This document shows positions 29,315 through 40,944 of a stretch of DNA of 64,000 nucleotides, one piece after another. The stretch's first letter is position 1; every line of letters begins with the position of its first letter. Origin of the DNA: an uncultured Rhodospirillaceae bacterium (lineage in GTDB: Bacteria > Pseudomonadota > Alphaproteobacteria > Rhodospirillales > Magnetospirillaceae); contig CAJANL010000192.1 in NCBI GenBank assembly GCA_903941105.1, positions 1 to 64,000 on the forward strand. The letters are read 5' to 3'. The position numbers and the translations under genes are program-made. The notes below the pieces were generated by a model. It did no database searches and was not told the origin of the DNA. It worked only from the letters and a program-made list of their open reading frames with translations.

Positions 29315-30342
29315 GCCCGTTCCATCAGCATGAACCCCGCGGTGAATCCCGGCCCCAGCGCCCCCAGCAGGGTCCGGCGGGGCAGGGGGTGGGCCATCAG
29401 CCGCTCCAGCACGAACAGCAGCGTCGCCGCCGACATGTTGCCGTATTCGGCCAGCACCTCGCGCTCGATCACCAGCCGGCCGGGGGCGAGGCCCAGCGCC
29501 GCTTCCAGCGCCGCGACAACCTTGGTGCCGCCCGGGTGCAGGGCGAACCCGTCCATGTCGGCCAGACTCATGCCCTGCCGCCCCAGCCAGAGGTCGAGGG
29601 CATCGCGGTAGCGGTTCCGCACCAGGGTTGGAATATCCTGCGAGAACAGGACGCCGAAGCCATCGTCCTCGATGCGCCACCCCATGACGTCCAGCGTGTC
29701 CGGCCAGGTGTGCTCGCCCCAGGCGGTGAGGCGCGGCCCCTCGCCCCGGCAGGACAGGATCGCGGAGCCGGCACCGTCGCCGAACAGGGCGGTGGCGACA
29801 ATGTTGCTTTTCGAGCTGTCGCCGACCCGGACGGTCAGGCCGCAGGGCTCGACCACCACCAGCAGCACCCGTGAGCCGGGCTCGGCTTTGGCCAGGGCGG
29901 CGGCGCGGGCCAGCCCCAGCAGGCCGCCGCCGCACCCCAGCCCGAACACCGGCAGGCGGATGACGTCGGGGCGCAGCCGTAGCCGTTGCATCAGCAGGGC
30001 GTCGAGGCTGGGGGTACAGACCCCCGAGGTGGTCACCGCCACCACCGCGTCAACCTGATCGGTTGACAGGCTAGCGCGGCGAATTGCCTCGATTGTCGCC
30101 GTGGCGGCCAGGTCGACGGCGTGTTCGACGAACAGCCGGGAGCGTTCTTCCCAGCCATGCGGCAGGGCGTACCAGTCGGCCGGCACGCAAGAGCGGCGGC
30201 GTTCGATACCGGCATTGGCGAAAATGGGCAACAGCCGTTCCGCCTCGGCGCCGAACCGCGCCCGTGCGAACGCGGTCACCGTCTGGCGGTCGAGCACGTG
30301 GGGCGGGGTGGCGGTGGCGAGCGACAGAAGGCGGGGCTGCAT
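29311..30342 (-). CDS. Type III polyketide synthase (chalcone/stilbene synthase family)
   Basis: 343 residues with the thiolase-fold catalytic triad Cys137 (FGLGCGGGLLGLA), His269 (ALHPGG) and Asn302 (YGNMSAAT). The enzyme condenses a fatty acyl or other starter with malonyl-CoA units to an alkylresorcinol, alkylpyrone or phloroglucinol-type product; the product type cannot be read from the residues. GPGFTAGFMLMERA at the end is the usual family ending. It is coupled to a downstream isoprenylcysteine-type methyltransferase, making a compact two-gene operon. Divergent from the DUF502 gene. The length is slightly shorter than plant chalcone synthase (about 390) and matches bacterial members. 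Confidence 0.9.
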   Translation of the reverse strand: MQPRLLSLATATPPHVLDRQTVTAFARARFGAEAERLLPIFANAGIERRRSCVPADWYALPHGWEERSRLFVEHAVDLAATATIEAIRRASLSTDQVDAVVAVTTSGVCTPSLDALLMQRLRLRPDVIRLPVFGLGCGGGLLGLARAAALAKAEPGSRVLLVVVEPCGLTVRVGDSSKSNIVATALFGDGAGSAILSCRGEGPRLTAWGEHTWPDTLDVMGWRIEDDGFGVLFSQDIPTLVRNRYRDALDLWLGRQGMSLADMDGFALHPGGTKVVAALEAALGLAPGRLVIEREVLAEYGNMSAATLLFVLERLMAHPLPRRTLLGALGPGFTAGFMLMERA

Positions 30343-30448
30343 TCACCCCATGTGGCTACGCATCCCCTCATTGGGAAAGCCCGGCGGAAAGGGGTAGGGC
30401 GGAGGTTGGCGGTTGCGGCCGCGCTTTGGGTGGACCATCCTCTCGGCC

Positions 30449-31147
30449 ATGGAAATGCCCCCCGCCAGTCCGCCCGAACACGACGGCCTCCACATGCGCC
30501 TCGCCGCCCGCCTGCGCGCCTATTTCTTCGCCGGCGTGCTGATCACCGCACCGATCTCCATCACCATCTATATCGCCTGGCAATTCATCGCCTTCGTCGA
30601 TGACCGGGTATCGCCACTGATCCCTCCGACGCTCAACCCCCAGAATTGGGGGGTTCCCGGCTTCGGGTTGGTGGTGGTGGTGGCGGTGCTGACCCTGATC
30701 GGCGCCACCATGGCCGGATTCGCCGGCCGCCTGTTCATCCGCCTGTCCGAGGCGGTACTGGAACGCACCCCGGTCATCCGCGGCATCTATTCGGCGGTCA
30801 AGCAGGTGTTCGAGACGGTGCTGGCGCAGAAGGCCAATGCCTTCCGCGAAGTCGTGCTGGTGGAATATCCACGGCCCGGCATCTGGACGCTGGGCTTCAT
30901 TACCGGTGCCACCAACGGCGAGGTCGGCGATTGTTTCGAAGAGGAAATGGTCAACGTCTTCGTTCCCACCACCCCCAATCCCACCTCGGGATTCCTGCTG
31001 TTCCTGCCGCGCCGCGAGGTTCGCGTCCTCGCCATGACGGTGGAGGAGGGGCTGAAGATGGTGGTATCCACCGGCATCATCACCCCCGCCGATCAGCGTC
31101 AGCCCGAACGCAGCGTCCTCACCGCCGCGTCGCGCTCGAACAGGTAG
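30449..31147 (+). CDS. DUF502-family inner membrane protein
   Basis: About 232 residues with two membrane helices (YFFAGVLITAPISITIYIAW and [22 protein letters not shown]), then a conserved soluble domain (RTPVIRGIYSAVKQVFETV; VEYPRPGIWTLGFITG; VFVPTTPNPTSGFLLFLPR) characteristic of DUF502. Its role is unknown; members are often found next to recG in alphaproteobacteria, as here. ATG 30449 gives the N-terminus MEMPPASPPEHDG; the start is uncertain within a few codons. The 3' end overlaps recG by 49 bases on the opposite strand. Confidence 0.85.
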   Translation: MEMPPASPPEHDGLHMRLAARLRAYFFAGVLITAPISITIYIAWQFIAFVDDRVSPLIPPTLNPQNWGVPGFGLVVVVAVLTLIGATMAGFAGRLFIRLSEAVLERTPVIRGIYSAVKQVFETVLAQKANAFREVVLVEYPRPGIWTLGFITGATNGEVGDCFEEEMVNVFVPTTPNPTSGFLLFLPRREVRVLAMTVEEGLKMVVSTGIITPADQRQPERSVLTAASRSNR

Positions 31148-33180
31148 AGCAGCACCCGCAACGCTTCGCCGCGCGGGCTCTTCAGTTCGGGGTCACGCCG
31201 CAGCATCAGCTGGGCGTCGTCGCGTGCTGCCGCCAGCAACTCGCCATGCAGGGTGAGGTCGGCGAGGCGGAACTCGGGCAGGCCGCTCTGGCGGGTGCCC
31301 AGCACCTCGCCGCCGCCGCGCAGGCGGAGGTCCTCCTCGGCGATGCGGAAGCCGTCCTCGGTGGCGCGCATGGTCTCCAGCCGGGCCTTGGCGGTCTCGG
31401 TCAGCGGCTGGTCATAGAGCAGCAGGCAACTCGACGGCTTGTCGCCGCGTCCCACCCGGCCGCGTAACTGGTGCAGTTGGGCGAGGCCGAACCGCTCGGC
31501 GTGCTCGATGACCATGACGGTGGCCTCGGGAACGTCGACTCCGACCTCGATCACCGTGGTGGCCACTAGGATGTCGCGCGTGCCGGCGGCGAACTCCGCC
31601 ATCACCGCGTCCTTGGCCGGGCCTTTCATGCGGCCGTGCACCAGTCCTACCCGTTCGCCGAACACCTCGCTCAGGTGGCGGTGGCGCTCCTCGGCGGCGG
31701 CGAGATCCGAGGTCTCCGACTCCTCCACCAGCGGGCACACCCAATAGACCCGGTTACCGGCCGCGACCGCGCGTCCCACCGCGCCCACCACGTCCTCCAT
31801 GCGTCCCAGCGGCACGATGCGGGTGTCGATGGGGCGGCGGCCCGGCGGCTTTTCGTCGAGGCGCGAGGCGTCCATGTCGCCATAGGCGGTCAGCAGCAGG
31901 GTGCGCGGGATGGGCGTCGCCGTCATCACCAGCACGTCTACCGCCCCGCCCTTGGCCGCCAGCTCCAGGCGCTGGTGGACGCCGAAGCGGTGCTGCTCGT
32001 CGATCACCGCTAGGCCGAGGTCGCGGAATGCCACCTCCTCCTGAAACAGGGCGTGGGTGCCCACCACGAGATGAACCGAGCCATCCTCCAGCCCCTCCAG
32101 GATGGCGGCGCGAGCCTTGCCCTTGTCGCGCCCCGTCAGCAGCGCCACCCGAAGGCCGGCAGCCCCGGCCAGCGGCTGGATGGTCGCCATGTGCTGGCGG
32201 GCGAGGATTTCGGTGGGCGCCATCAGGGCTGCTTGCGCGCCGCATTCCACCGCGCTCAGCATGGCCAGCAGCGCCACCACCGTCTTGCCGCTGCCGACAT
32301 CGCCCTGCAGCAGCCGCAGCATGCGCATGGGTTCCGCCATGTCGGCGTCGATCTCGGCCAGGGCGCGGCTCTGCGCTCCGGTCAGCGAGAAGGGCAGGGC
32401 GGCCATCACCTTGGCGCGCAAGGCCCCGTCGCCTCGCAGCACGCGGCCCTTCAGCCGCCGCATATGGGCCCGCACCATGGCCAGGGCGAGCTGGTTGGCC
32501 AGCAGTTCATCATAGGCCAGGCGGCGCCGGACCGGCCCGTCCTCCAGCACCTCGCGCTCGGCCTCGGGGTGGTGCAGGGTGTGCAGCGCTGTCCGCCAGC
32601 CCGGCCAGCCTTCCCGCGCCAGCCAGGCCGGGTCCTGCCATTCCGGCAGCTCGGGGGCGCGGTCGAGGGCGGCGCGCACCACCTTGGTCACCTGGCGGAC
32701 GGTGAGGCCGGCGGTGAGCGGGTAGACCGGCTCCACCGCCATCACCGCATCCTTTTCCTCCACCGGTACCATGTGGTCGGGATGGGTGATCTGGATTTCG
32801 TTGTTGAAATGCTCGACGGTGCCGCTGACCACCCGCCACTCGCCCTCGGGCAGTTGCCTGCGCAGCCAGTCCTCGCGGCCGTGGAAGAACACCAGATGCA
32901 GGAAGCCGGTCTCGTCGACGCAGCGCACCCGGTAGGGCCGCTTGGGGCCGCTCGACGGCATATGCGCATCCACCTGCACCGTCAGTGTGGCCACCCGGCC
33001 GGCGGGAGCCTCGGCGATCTTCGGGCTGAAGCGGCGGTCGACCACACCCGAGGGGCGGTGCCACAGCAGGTCCACCACCATGGGACCGGCGAGGCGTTCC
33101 CACAGCGGCGCCAAGCGCGGTCCCACTCCGGGCAGCGCTGTGACGGGGACGAACAGGGGAAACAAGGCTTGCGGGCGCAT
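31099..33180 (-). CDS. recG: ATP-dependent DNA helicase RecG
   Basis: 693-residue RecG, which remodels stalled replication forks and Holliday junctions. The N-terminal wedge/OB region (FVPVTALPGVGPRLAPLWERL) precedes the helicase core with Walker A GDVGSGKT, the DExH-type box DEQHRFGVHQRL, TATPIPRTLLLTAYGDMD, and motif VGRGDKPSSCLL. ATG 33180 (MRPQALFPLF) gives the standard length; the open frame upstream is non-homologous. It is divergent from sdhE (54-base spacer) and convergent with DUF502. The recG-sdhE-mfd order is common in Rhodospirillales and supports the assignment. Confidence 0.96.
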   Translation of the reverse strand: MRPQALFPLFVPVTALPGVGPRLAPLWERLAGPMVVDLLWHRPSGVVDRRFSPKIAEAPAGRVATLTVQVDAHMPSSGPKRPYRVRCVDETGFLHLVFFHGREDWLRRQLPEGEWRVVSGTVEHFNNEIQITHPDHMVPVEEKDAVMAVEPVYPLTAGLTVRQVTKVVRAALDRAPELPEWQDPAWLAREGWPGWRTALHTLHHPEAEREVLEDGPVRRRLAYDELLANQLALAMVRAHMRRLKGRVLRGDGALRAKVMAALPFSLTGAQSRALAEIDADMAEPMRMLRLLQGDVGSGKTVVALLAMLSAVECGAQAALMAPTEILARQHMATIQPLAGAAGLRVALLTGRDKGKARAAILEGLEDGSVHLVVGTHALFQEEVAFRDLGLAVIDEQHRFGVHQRLELAAKGGAVDVLVMTATPIPRTLLLTAYGDMDASRLDEKPPGRRPIDTRIVPLGRMEDVVGAVGRAVAAGNRVYWVCPLVEESETSDLAAAEERHRHLSEVFGERVGLVHGRMKGPAKDAVMAEFAAGTRDILVATTVIEVGVDVPEATVMVIEHAERFGLAQLHQLRGRVGRGDKPSSCLLLYDQPLTETAKARLETMRATEDGFRIAEEDLRLRGGGEVLGTRQSGLPEFRLADLTLHGELLAAARDDAQLMLRRDPELKSPRGEALRVLLYLFERDAAVRTLRSG

Positions 33181-33234
33181 GTGGACGAAAGCTGGTGGCT
33201 GACAGATGGGCGGAGACGTTCTATATCCTAGCCC

Positions 33235-33501
33235 ATGAGCGACACCAGATTGAAGCGACTGCTGTTCCGTTCCCACTACATGGGGTCCAACGAGAACGAC
33301 ATCCTGTTCGGCGGCTTCGCCGAGCGGAGCCTCGCCATGCTCTCGCCCGAGCAGCTCGACCGCTTCGAGCGGCTGCTGGCCGAGAACGACACCGACCTGT
33401 TCAACTGGATCACCGGCAAGGAACCGGTGCCGGCGCAGTTCGACCACGACGTGATGGCCATGCTCAGGCATTTCGTCCAGCACGAAGCCGCAAGCCGTTG
33501 A
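33235..33501 (+). CDS. sdhE: Succinate dehydrogenase assembly factor SdhE
   Basis: 88-residue YgfY/Sdh5-family protein that promotes covalent FAD attachment to SdhA. The family core SHYMGSNENDILFGGFAERSL and WITGKEPVP are visible. The signature usually written RGxxE reads MGSNE here (Met16 where arginine is usual), which is worth checking against close relatives. It is divergent from recG and followed by a 107-bp inverted-repeat element before mfd. Confidence 0.9.
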   Translation: MSDTRLKRLLFRSHYMGSNENDILFGGFAERSLAMLSPEQLDRFERLLAENDTDLFNWITGKEPVPAQFDHDVMAMLRHFVQHEAASR

Positions 33502-33514
33502 AACTCCTTGATTC

Positions 33515-33621
33515 CGTCATGCCCGCGAAAGCGGGTATCCATCGGCCCGTCCGATCGAGCGCGACGATAGCGCTAGAGGCCGCCCCCGGCATGGCCCCCC
33601 GCTTTCGCGGGGGTGATGACG
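33515..33621. repeat. 107-bp inverted-repeat element between sdhE and mfd
   Basis: The left end CGTCATGCCCGCGAAAGCGGG and the right end CCCGCTTTCGCGGGGGTGATGACG are imperfect reverse complements. The length (107) and the end design match the 105-bp inner unit of the element at 39070-39174, but the middle differs. It resembles the short palindromic GTCAT-CCCGCGAA-GCGGG intergenic repeats scattered in many proteobacterial genomes. It ends 16 bases before the mfd start and could act as a transcript end structure. Confidence 0.75.
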
Positions 33622-33636
33622 TTTTGGACTTATGAC

Positions 33637-37086
<3,450 letters not shown>

Positions 37087-37126
37087 GAACCATGTGTAGC
37101 GGCACACTCAGGACTCGAATGACACC

Positions 37127-38335
37127 ATGAGATATCCCAAGCCCCCGACCGTCATCCCGCTGGACAATATCCTGCCCGACGAGCCCCTGCTGATGATGGG
37201 GGCAGGCCCGGTGCCGATTCCCCCCAAGGTGGCGCAGGCCAACTCCATCATCATCAACCACCTGGGTGACACCATGAACGCCGTGGTGGATCAGGTGAAG
37301 ATCATGGCGCGCTATGTCTTCCAGACCAACTCCGACCATGTCATGGGCGTGGCCGGGCCGGCCTCGGCCGCCATGGAGATGGCCATGGCCAATCTGGTGG
37401 AGCCGGGCACCCGGGTGCTGTCGGTGTGCAACGGCCTGTTCAGCCGCCGCCTGGCCGAAATGGCGGGGCGAGTAGGCGGCGAGGTCGAGCGTCTCGACGT
37501 GCCCGAGCGCCAGTCCGCCAGCCCCGAGGCGGTGGAAGCGCGGCTGAAATCCGGCGGCTTCGATGTGCTGACCGTGGTCCAGGGCGAGACCTCCAACACG
37601 GTATGGAACCACGAGCTGGTGGAAATCTGCCGCTTGGGCAAGGCCTATGGCTGCATGGTGGTGGTGGACGCCGTTTGCACCCTGTCCACCATGCCCATGG
37701 AAATGGATGACTGGGCGGTGGACGCCGTCATCACCGGTGGACAGAAGGGCCTGTCCTCCATCCCGGGTGTCTCGTTGATCGCTTTTTCCGAGGAAGCGTG
37801 GCAACGCATCACCAAGCGCAACGCCCCCATGGCCCATTGGTGCCTTGATGCCCGGCTGGCCGACCAGTTCTGGAACAAGAAATCCTATCACTATACCGCA
37901 CCGGTGTCGGGCATCCTGGCCCTGCACGAGGCGCTGCGCCTGATCCTCGACGAGACGCTGCCCCGGCGCTTCCGCCGTCACGCCCAGTGTTCCGAGGCAC
38001 TGCAGGCCGGCATCGAGGGCATGGGACTGGACCTGCTGATCCCGGCGCCGGCACGGCTGAACTCGGTGGTGGGCATCACCGTTCCCGAGGGGCTCTCGCC
38101 CGATCAGATCCGCCACATCATGTCGCAAGTCCACAAGGTGGAGATCTCGGGCGCCTTCGGACTCAATATCCTGCGTATCGGCCAGATGGGCGAGCAGAGC
38201 CGCGCCCACAATCTGTTCCGCACCGTGCACGCCCTGGGTTCGGCCATGCGGGCCGCCGGCGGCAAGATCGACCTGCCTACCGGAATGGCCGCCATGGAAA
38301 GGGTGCTGGCCGGTGCCGCCACGCCGGTGGTGTGA
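37127..38335 (+). CDS. Class V aminotransferase (alanine/serine-glyoxylate type)
   Basis: 402-residue PLP enzyme. The PLP lysine is Lys207 in VITGGQKGLSS, the PLP-ring Asp in VVVDAVCTLSTMPMEMDDW, and GETSNTVWNHELVEI corresponds to the substrate loop. The AGPVPIPPKV start is typical of the alanine-glyoxylate / serine-glyoxylate family, which also includes pyridoxamine-pyruvate transaminase; the specific substrate cannot be set from sequence. It begins 41 bases after mfd on the same strand and is convergent with the DsbA-like gene. Confidence 0.85.
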   Translation: MRYPKPPTVIPLDNILPDEPLLMMGAGPVPIPPKVAQANSIIINHLGDTMNAVVDQVKIMARYVFQTNSDHVMGVAGPASAAMEMAMANLVEPGTRVLSVCNGLFSRRLAEMAGRVGGEVERLDVPERQSASPEAVEARLKSGGFDVLTVVQGETSNTVWNHELVEICRLGKAYGCMVVVDAVCTLSTMPMEMDDWAVDAVITGGQKGLSSIPGVSLIAFSEEAWQRITKRNAPMAHWCLDARLADQFWNKKSYHYTAPVSGILALHEALRLILDETLPRRFRRHAQCSEALQAGIEGMGLDLLIPAPARLNSVVGITVPEGLSPDQIRHIMSQVHKVEISGAFGLNILRIGQMGEQSRAHNLFRTVHALGSAMRAAGGKIDLPTGMAAMERVLAGAATPVV

Positions 38336-38341
38336 CGGCGG

Positions 38342-38989
38342 TCAGCTCAGCACCGCTTCCGTTTCGCTTTCCCGCACGATGTCGATCAATCGCAGCAGGA
38401 TGTCTGGTTCCTGCGCCCCGGCGAGGGCGTAGCTGCCGTCGAGGATGACGCAGGGGACACCATTGACGCCCATACGGTGAGCCCGGGCGTTGTCGTTCAT
38501 CACCGCATTGATGTCGGTGTCGGAATAGAGATAGCGGGCGGTGTCCTGCTCGGGCAGGCCCAGGCCGGCGGCGATATCCAGCAACACCTCGATATCGCCG
38601 ATGTCCCGGCCTTGGCTGAAATAGGCGGCATAAAGCGCCTCCACCGCTTCCGGTTCCCGCCCCAGTGACCGGGCGAAGCGGATCAGGCGGTGAGAATTCA
38701 GCGAATTGGGCGTGCGCAGGATGCGATCGAACGAGAACTCGATGCCTTCCGCCTTGCCCGCCGCAGCGACCGCGCCGTGGATGCGCTGCACCCGTGCCTG
38801 CCCGCCGAATTTGCGGTCGAGATAGGCGCGCCGTTCGACGCCGTCCAGCGGGATGTCAGGGTTCAGCAGGAAGGGACGCCAGACGATGTCGACGCGGGCA
38901 TTCGGCCGCGCCTTCAGCGCGCGCTCGAAGCGGCGCTTGCCGACATAGCACCAGGGGCAGACGGTGTCGAAGATGAACTCGATCCGCAA
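38342..38989 (-). CDS. DsbA-family (FrnE-like) thiol oxidoreductase
   Basis: 215 residues, cytosolic (no signal peptide), thioredoxin fold with an inserted helical domain. The redox motif Cys11-Pro-Trp-Cys14 is near the start (FDTVCPWCYVGKRRF) and the cis-proline region is VNGVPCVILDG. This pattern belongs to the 2-hydroxychromene-2-carboxylate isomerase / FrnE branch of the DsbA family; FrnE members act in oxidative-stress protection. The substrate here is unknown. Its start is 24 bases from the MITE-like element. Confidence 0.88.
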   Translation of the reverse strand: MRIEFIFDTVCPWCYVGKRRFERALKARPNARVDIVWRPFLLNPDIPLDGVERRAYLDRKFGGQARVQRIHGAVAAAGKAEGIEFSFDRILRTPNSLNSHRLIRFARSLGREPEAVEALYAAYFSQGRDIGDIEVLLDIAAGLGLPEQDTARYLYSDTDINAVMNDNARAHRMGVNGVPCVILDGSYALAGAQEPDILLRLIDIVRESETEAVLS

Positions 38990-39013
38990 GCGTTTCCCCT
39001 TCCAGCCCGACTC

Positions 39014-39223
39014 TAGAGTGTGATGCCTTTAACAGGGTGCGGAAAAACTTTTCCCACCATCCTTCATCTCGTCACCCCCGCGAAGGCGGGGGTCCATGTT
39101 GGGGCAAGGACTGGCATTTGCCCCCATATGCTGTGCTGCCGGACGCATGGATTCCCGCCTTCGCGGGAATGACGAAAGGAAAGTTGAGTTTTTCCGCACC
39201 CTGTTAATTTGCATCACACTCTA
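39014..39223. mobile_element. 210-bp MITE-like element with long terminal inverted repeats
   Basis: The ends are TAGAGTGTGATGC (39014-39026) and GCATCACACTCTA (39211-39223); inside them a second pair AACAGGGTGCGGAAAAACT (39031-39049) and its exact complement (39187-39205). The short spacers between the two arms differ (4 and 5 bases). The outermost TA on each side may be a target duplication, as in IS630/Tc1-type elements. Nested inside is a 105-bp unit (39070-39174) with its own inverted ends of the GTCA-CCCCGCGAAGGCGGG type. No coding capacity. 39079-39203 is repeated at 62-186. Confidence 0.75.
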
Positions 39224-39287
39224 ATTCCTTATGTTTGCCCTCGCCGGGCGCAGGCATCCGCCCACGTCAGGTATGACGCACGCCGCT

Positions 39288-40595
39288 CTAGTCGAGATTC
39301 TGGTGGGCGCGGGCTACCAGCTTGGCCATGTCGTCACCGAGGCGGGCATCGGTACAGCCGACCTGCACCCACACCTTGACCGGTTGATAGACTTCGCGCA
39401 CAGCGAAATCGGTGTAGGCGAGCACACCGGCGATACGGTGCATTACCACCTCGGCCTCGGCCAGGGGGGTGTCGGGCAGCGCCACGACGAACTTGTTCCT
39501 GTCGTAATGCGCAGTGACGTCCTCGGCTCGCAGCAGCCCACCGATCCACTGCGACAGTTGCAGCGTCAGGTGTTCGCCGGCATCGTCGCCGAATTGGCGG
39601 CGGACGCCGTCCAGATTGGGGACGTAGAAGAACACCACCGTCAGGTGCCGGTCATGGTTCAAGGCGATATCGAGGCGGTTCTGCAGATACTTGTCGAAGA
39701 AGGCGCGCGAATAGGACCCGGTGGCGGGATCGCGGGTGGCCGGGGTCAGGCTGTCGAACATGGCGCCGCGAATGCTCCAGCGCAGTTGCTGGCGCCGCAC
39801 CAGGGTCAGCACCGCGGCGCGCAACTCCGCCGTATCGGTGGGGCGGAAGAACACCCGCGAGGCACCGCGCCGGTAGGCATCCACCGCGGAGACGCCGGAA
39901 TCCACCACCAGAACCATGGGCAGGTTGAACAGGCGCGGGTTGTTGCGGACCTGCGAGCAGAAGTCGAGCATACCCTCGGCGTCCGGCCCAACGCACATCA
40001 CTGCCGCATCGAACGGGCGCCGGGTCAACATCTCCTCGGCCTCGTAGAGGTTGCCGGGGGCCACCACTTCGGCCTCGGCACCCAACAGCGCCAGAATGCC
40101 GTCGTTGTCGGAGCCGATCAGCAGGATTGAGGGGCGCTCACCCTGCGATGGTTTCACCCGGTCGCGCGCGTGGACACCGAACTGGCGGGCGACGATGGCG
40201 CGCTGACGCAGTTCGGAGTGCATGGTCGCAAGCCGCACCAGCGGGCGCAGGCGGGCGAATAGTTCGGCATCGTCGATGTCCCAGCCGATGACCCCGTCGA
40301 GCCCGGCGTCGAGGGCACGGACTGTGCTGGTGGCCTGGTCATCCCTTGCCAGAATGACTACGGGAATATCGGCGGTGCTGGGATCGGCCTTCAGGGCCTG
40401 GCCCAGGGTGATGGGATCACCACCCGGCTCGCCGATCAGCACCAGATCCGGCCGGTCGGCCTCGGCCTGGGCCAAGCCCTGGTGGGCGGCGGTCGAAACG
40501 CTGGTGTGATAGCCGTTGCGCTCCAGCCGTTCCGCCAACGCATCGGCCTCCGAACGATCACCATGGACGACGATGACGTTAGCCAGCCGGATCAT
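39288..40595 (-). CDS. REC-REC-GGDEF protein with degenerate signature residues
   Basis: 435 residues: two receiver-like domains (about 3-125 and 155-270) followed by a GGDEF-type domain (about 280-430), the PleD/PopA layout. All diagnostic residues are altered: the phosphoacceptor of REC1 is Gly55 (DLVLIGEP), that of REC2 is Cys201 (DAAVMCVGP), and the GGDEF loop reads YDRNKF (364-369). Cyclic di-GMP synthesis and phosphotransfer are therefore unlikely; a c-di-GMP-binding, localisation or scaffold role like that of Caulobacter PopA is an inference. ATG 40595 has GGGGGT upstream. It lies alone between the MITE-like element and the mini-protein pair. Confidence 0.82.
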   Translation of the reverse strand: MIRLANVIVVHGDRSEADALAERLERNGYHTSVSTAAHQGLAQAEADRPDLVLIGEPGGDPITLGQALKADPSTADIPVVILARDDQATSTVRALDAGLDGVIGWDIDDAELFARLRPLVRLATMHSELRQRAIVARQFGVHARDRVKPSQGERPSILLIGSDNDGILALLGAEAEVVAPGNLYEAEEMLTRRPFDAAVMCVGPDAEGMLDFCSQVRNNPRLFNLPMVLVVDSGVSAVDAYRRGASRVFFRPTDTAELRAAVLTLVRRQQLRWSIRGAMFDSLTPATRDPATGSYSRAFFDKYLQNRLDIALNHDRHLTVVFFYVPNLDGVRRQFGDDAGEHLTLQLSQWIGGLLRAEDVTAHYDRNKFVVALPDTPLAEAEVVMHRIAGVLAYTDFAVREVYQPVKVWVQVGCTDARLGDDMAKLVARAHQNLD

Positions 40596-40712
40596 TCTTG
40601 TTACCCCCAAATGGTGTCGCTCGAAAGTGTTACCATAATACGGAACTGGCCGCCCCCATAAGGGGAGATTCGGGGGGGCCGCGATTCAGGCAGGGGCGAG
40701 GTCGGGGGGGCT

Positions 40713-40928
40713 CTATTTGTCTCCGGCTGGCTCGCAAGCGAGTGGCTGGAACAGGGCACGGTCGGCCAGGGCGCACACCGAGATGGTGATGTGCTCGGAA
40801 TAGAGCTGCTTGCTGACAAGCTGGGCATGAGCATCCATTATTCTCATGACAGTCCAGATTTTCCGGCTGCCCCCGGTCTTGACAAAGCAATCACCGACCT
40901 GGATGAGCGGTGCTTTTCTCCTGAACAT
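40713..40928 (-). CDS. Mini-protein, paralog A of a tandem pair
   Basis: 71 residues (MFRRKAPLIQVGDCFVKTGG ... ISVCALADRALFQPLACEP). Shares with the upstream gene the pattern MF(R/K)R(K/T)xPxx(Q/R)(V/L)G(D/E)xFVK, a Trp-Val/Lys-Val strand, and a final ISVxALxDxxL(F/Y)xP. It looks like a small beta-barrel. ATG 40928 has AAGGGA eight bases upstream and lies 16 bases after the stop of paralog B, so the two are probably one operon. Family not recognised. Confidence 0.65.
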   Translation of the reverse strand: MFRRKAPLIQVGDCFVKTGGSRKIWTVMRIMDAHAQLVSKQLYSEHITISVCALADRALFQPLACEPAGDK

Positions 40929-40944
40929 TTGCTTTTTCCCTTGA

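Noticed and set aside
40596-40712. Small gene in the G-rich spacer between the REC-REC-GGDEF gene and the mini-protein pair
   Set aside because: The frames there are Arg/Gly/Pro-rich with no ribosome site and overlap the neighbouring starts; no support.
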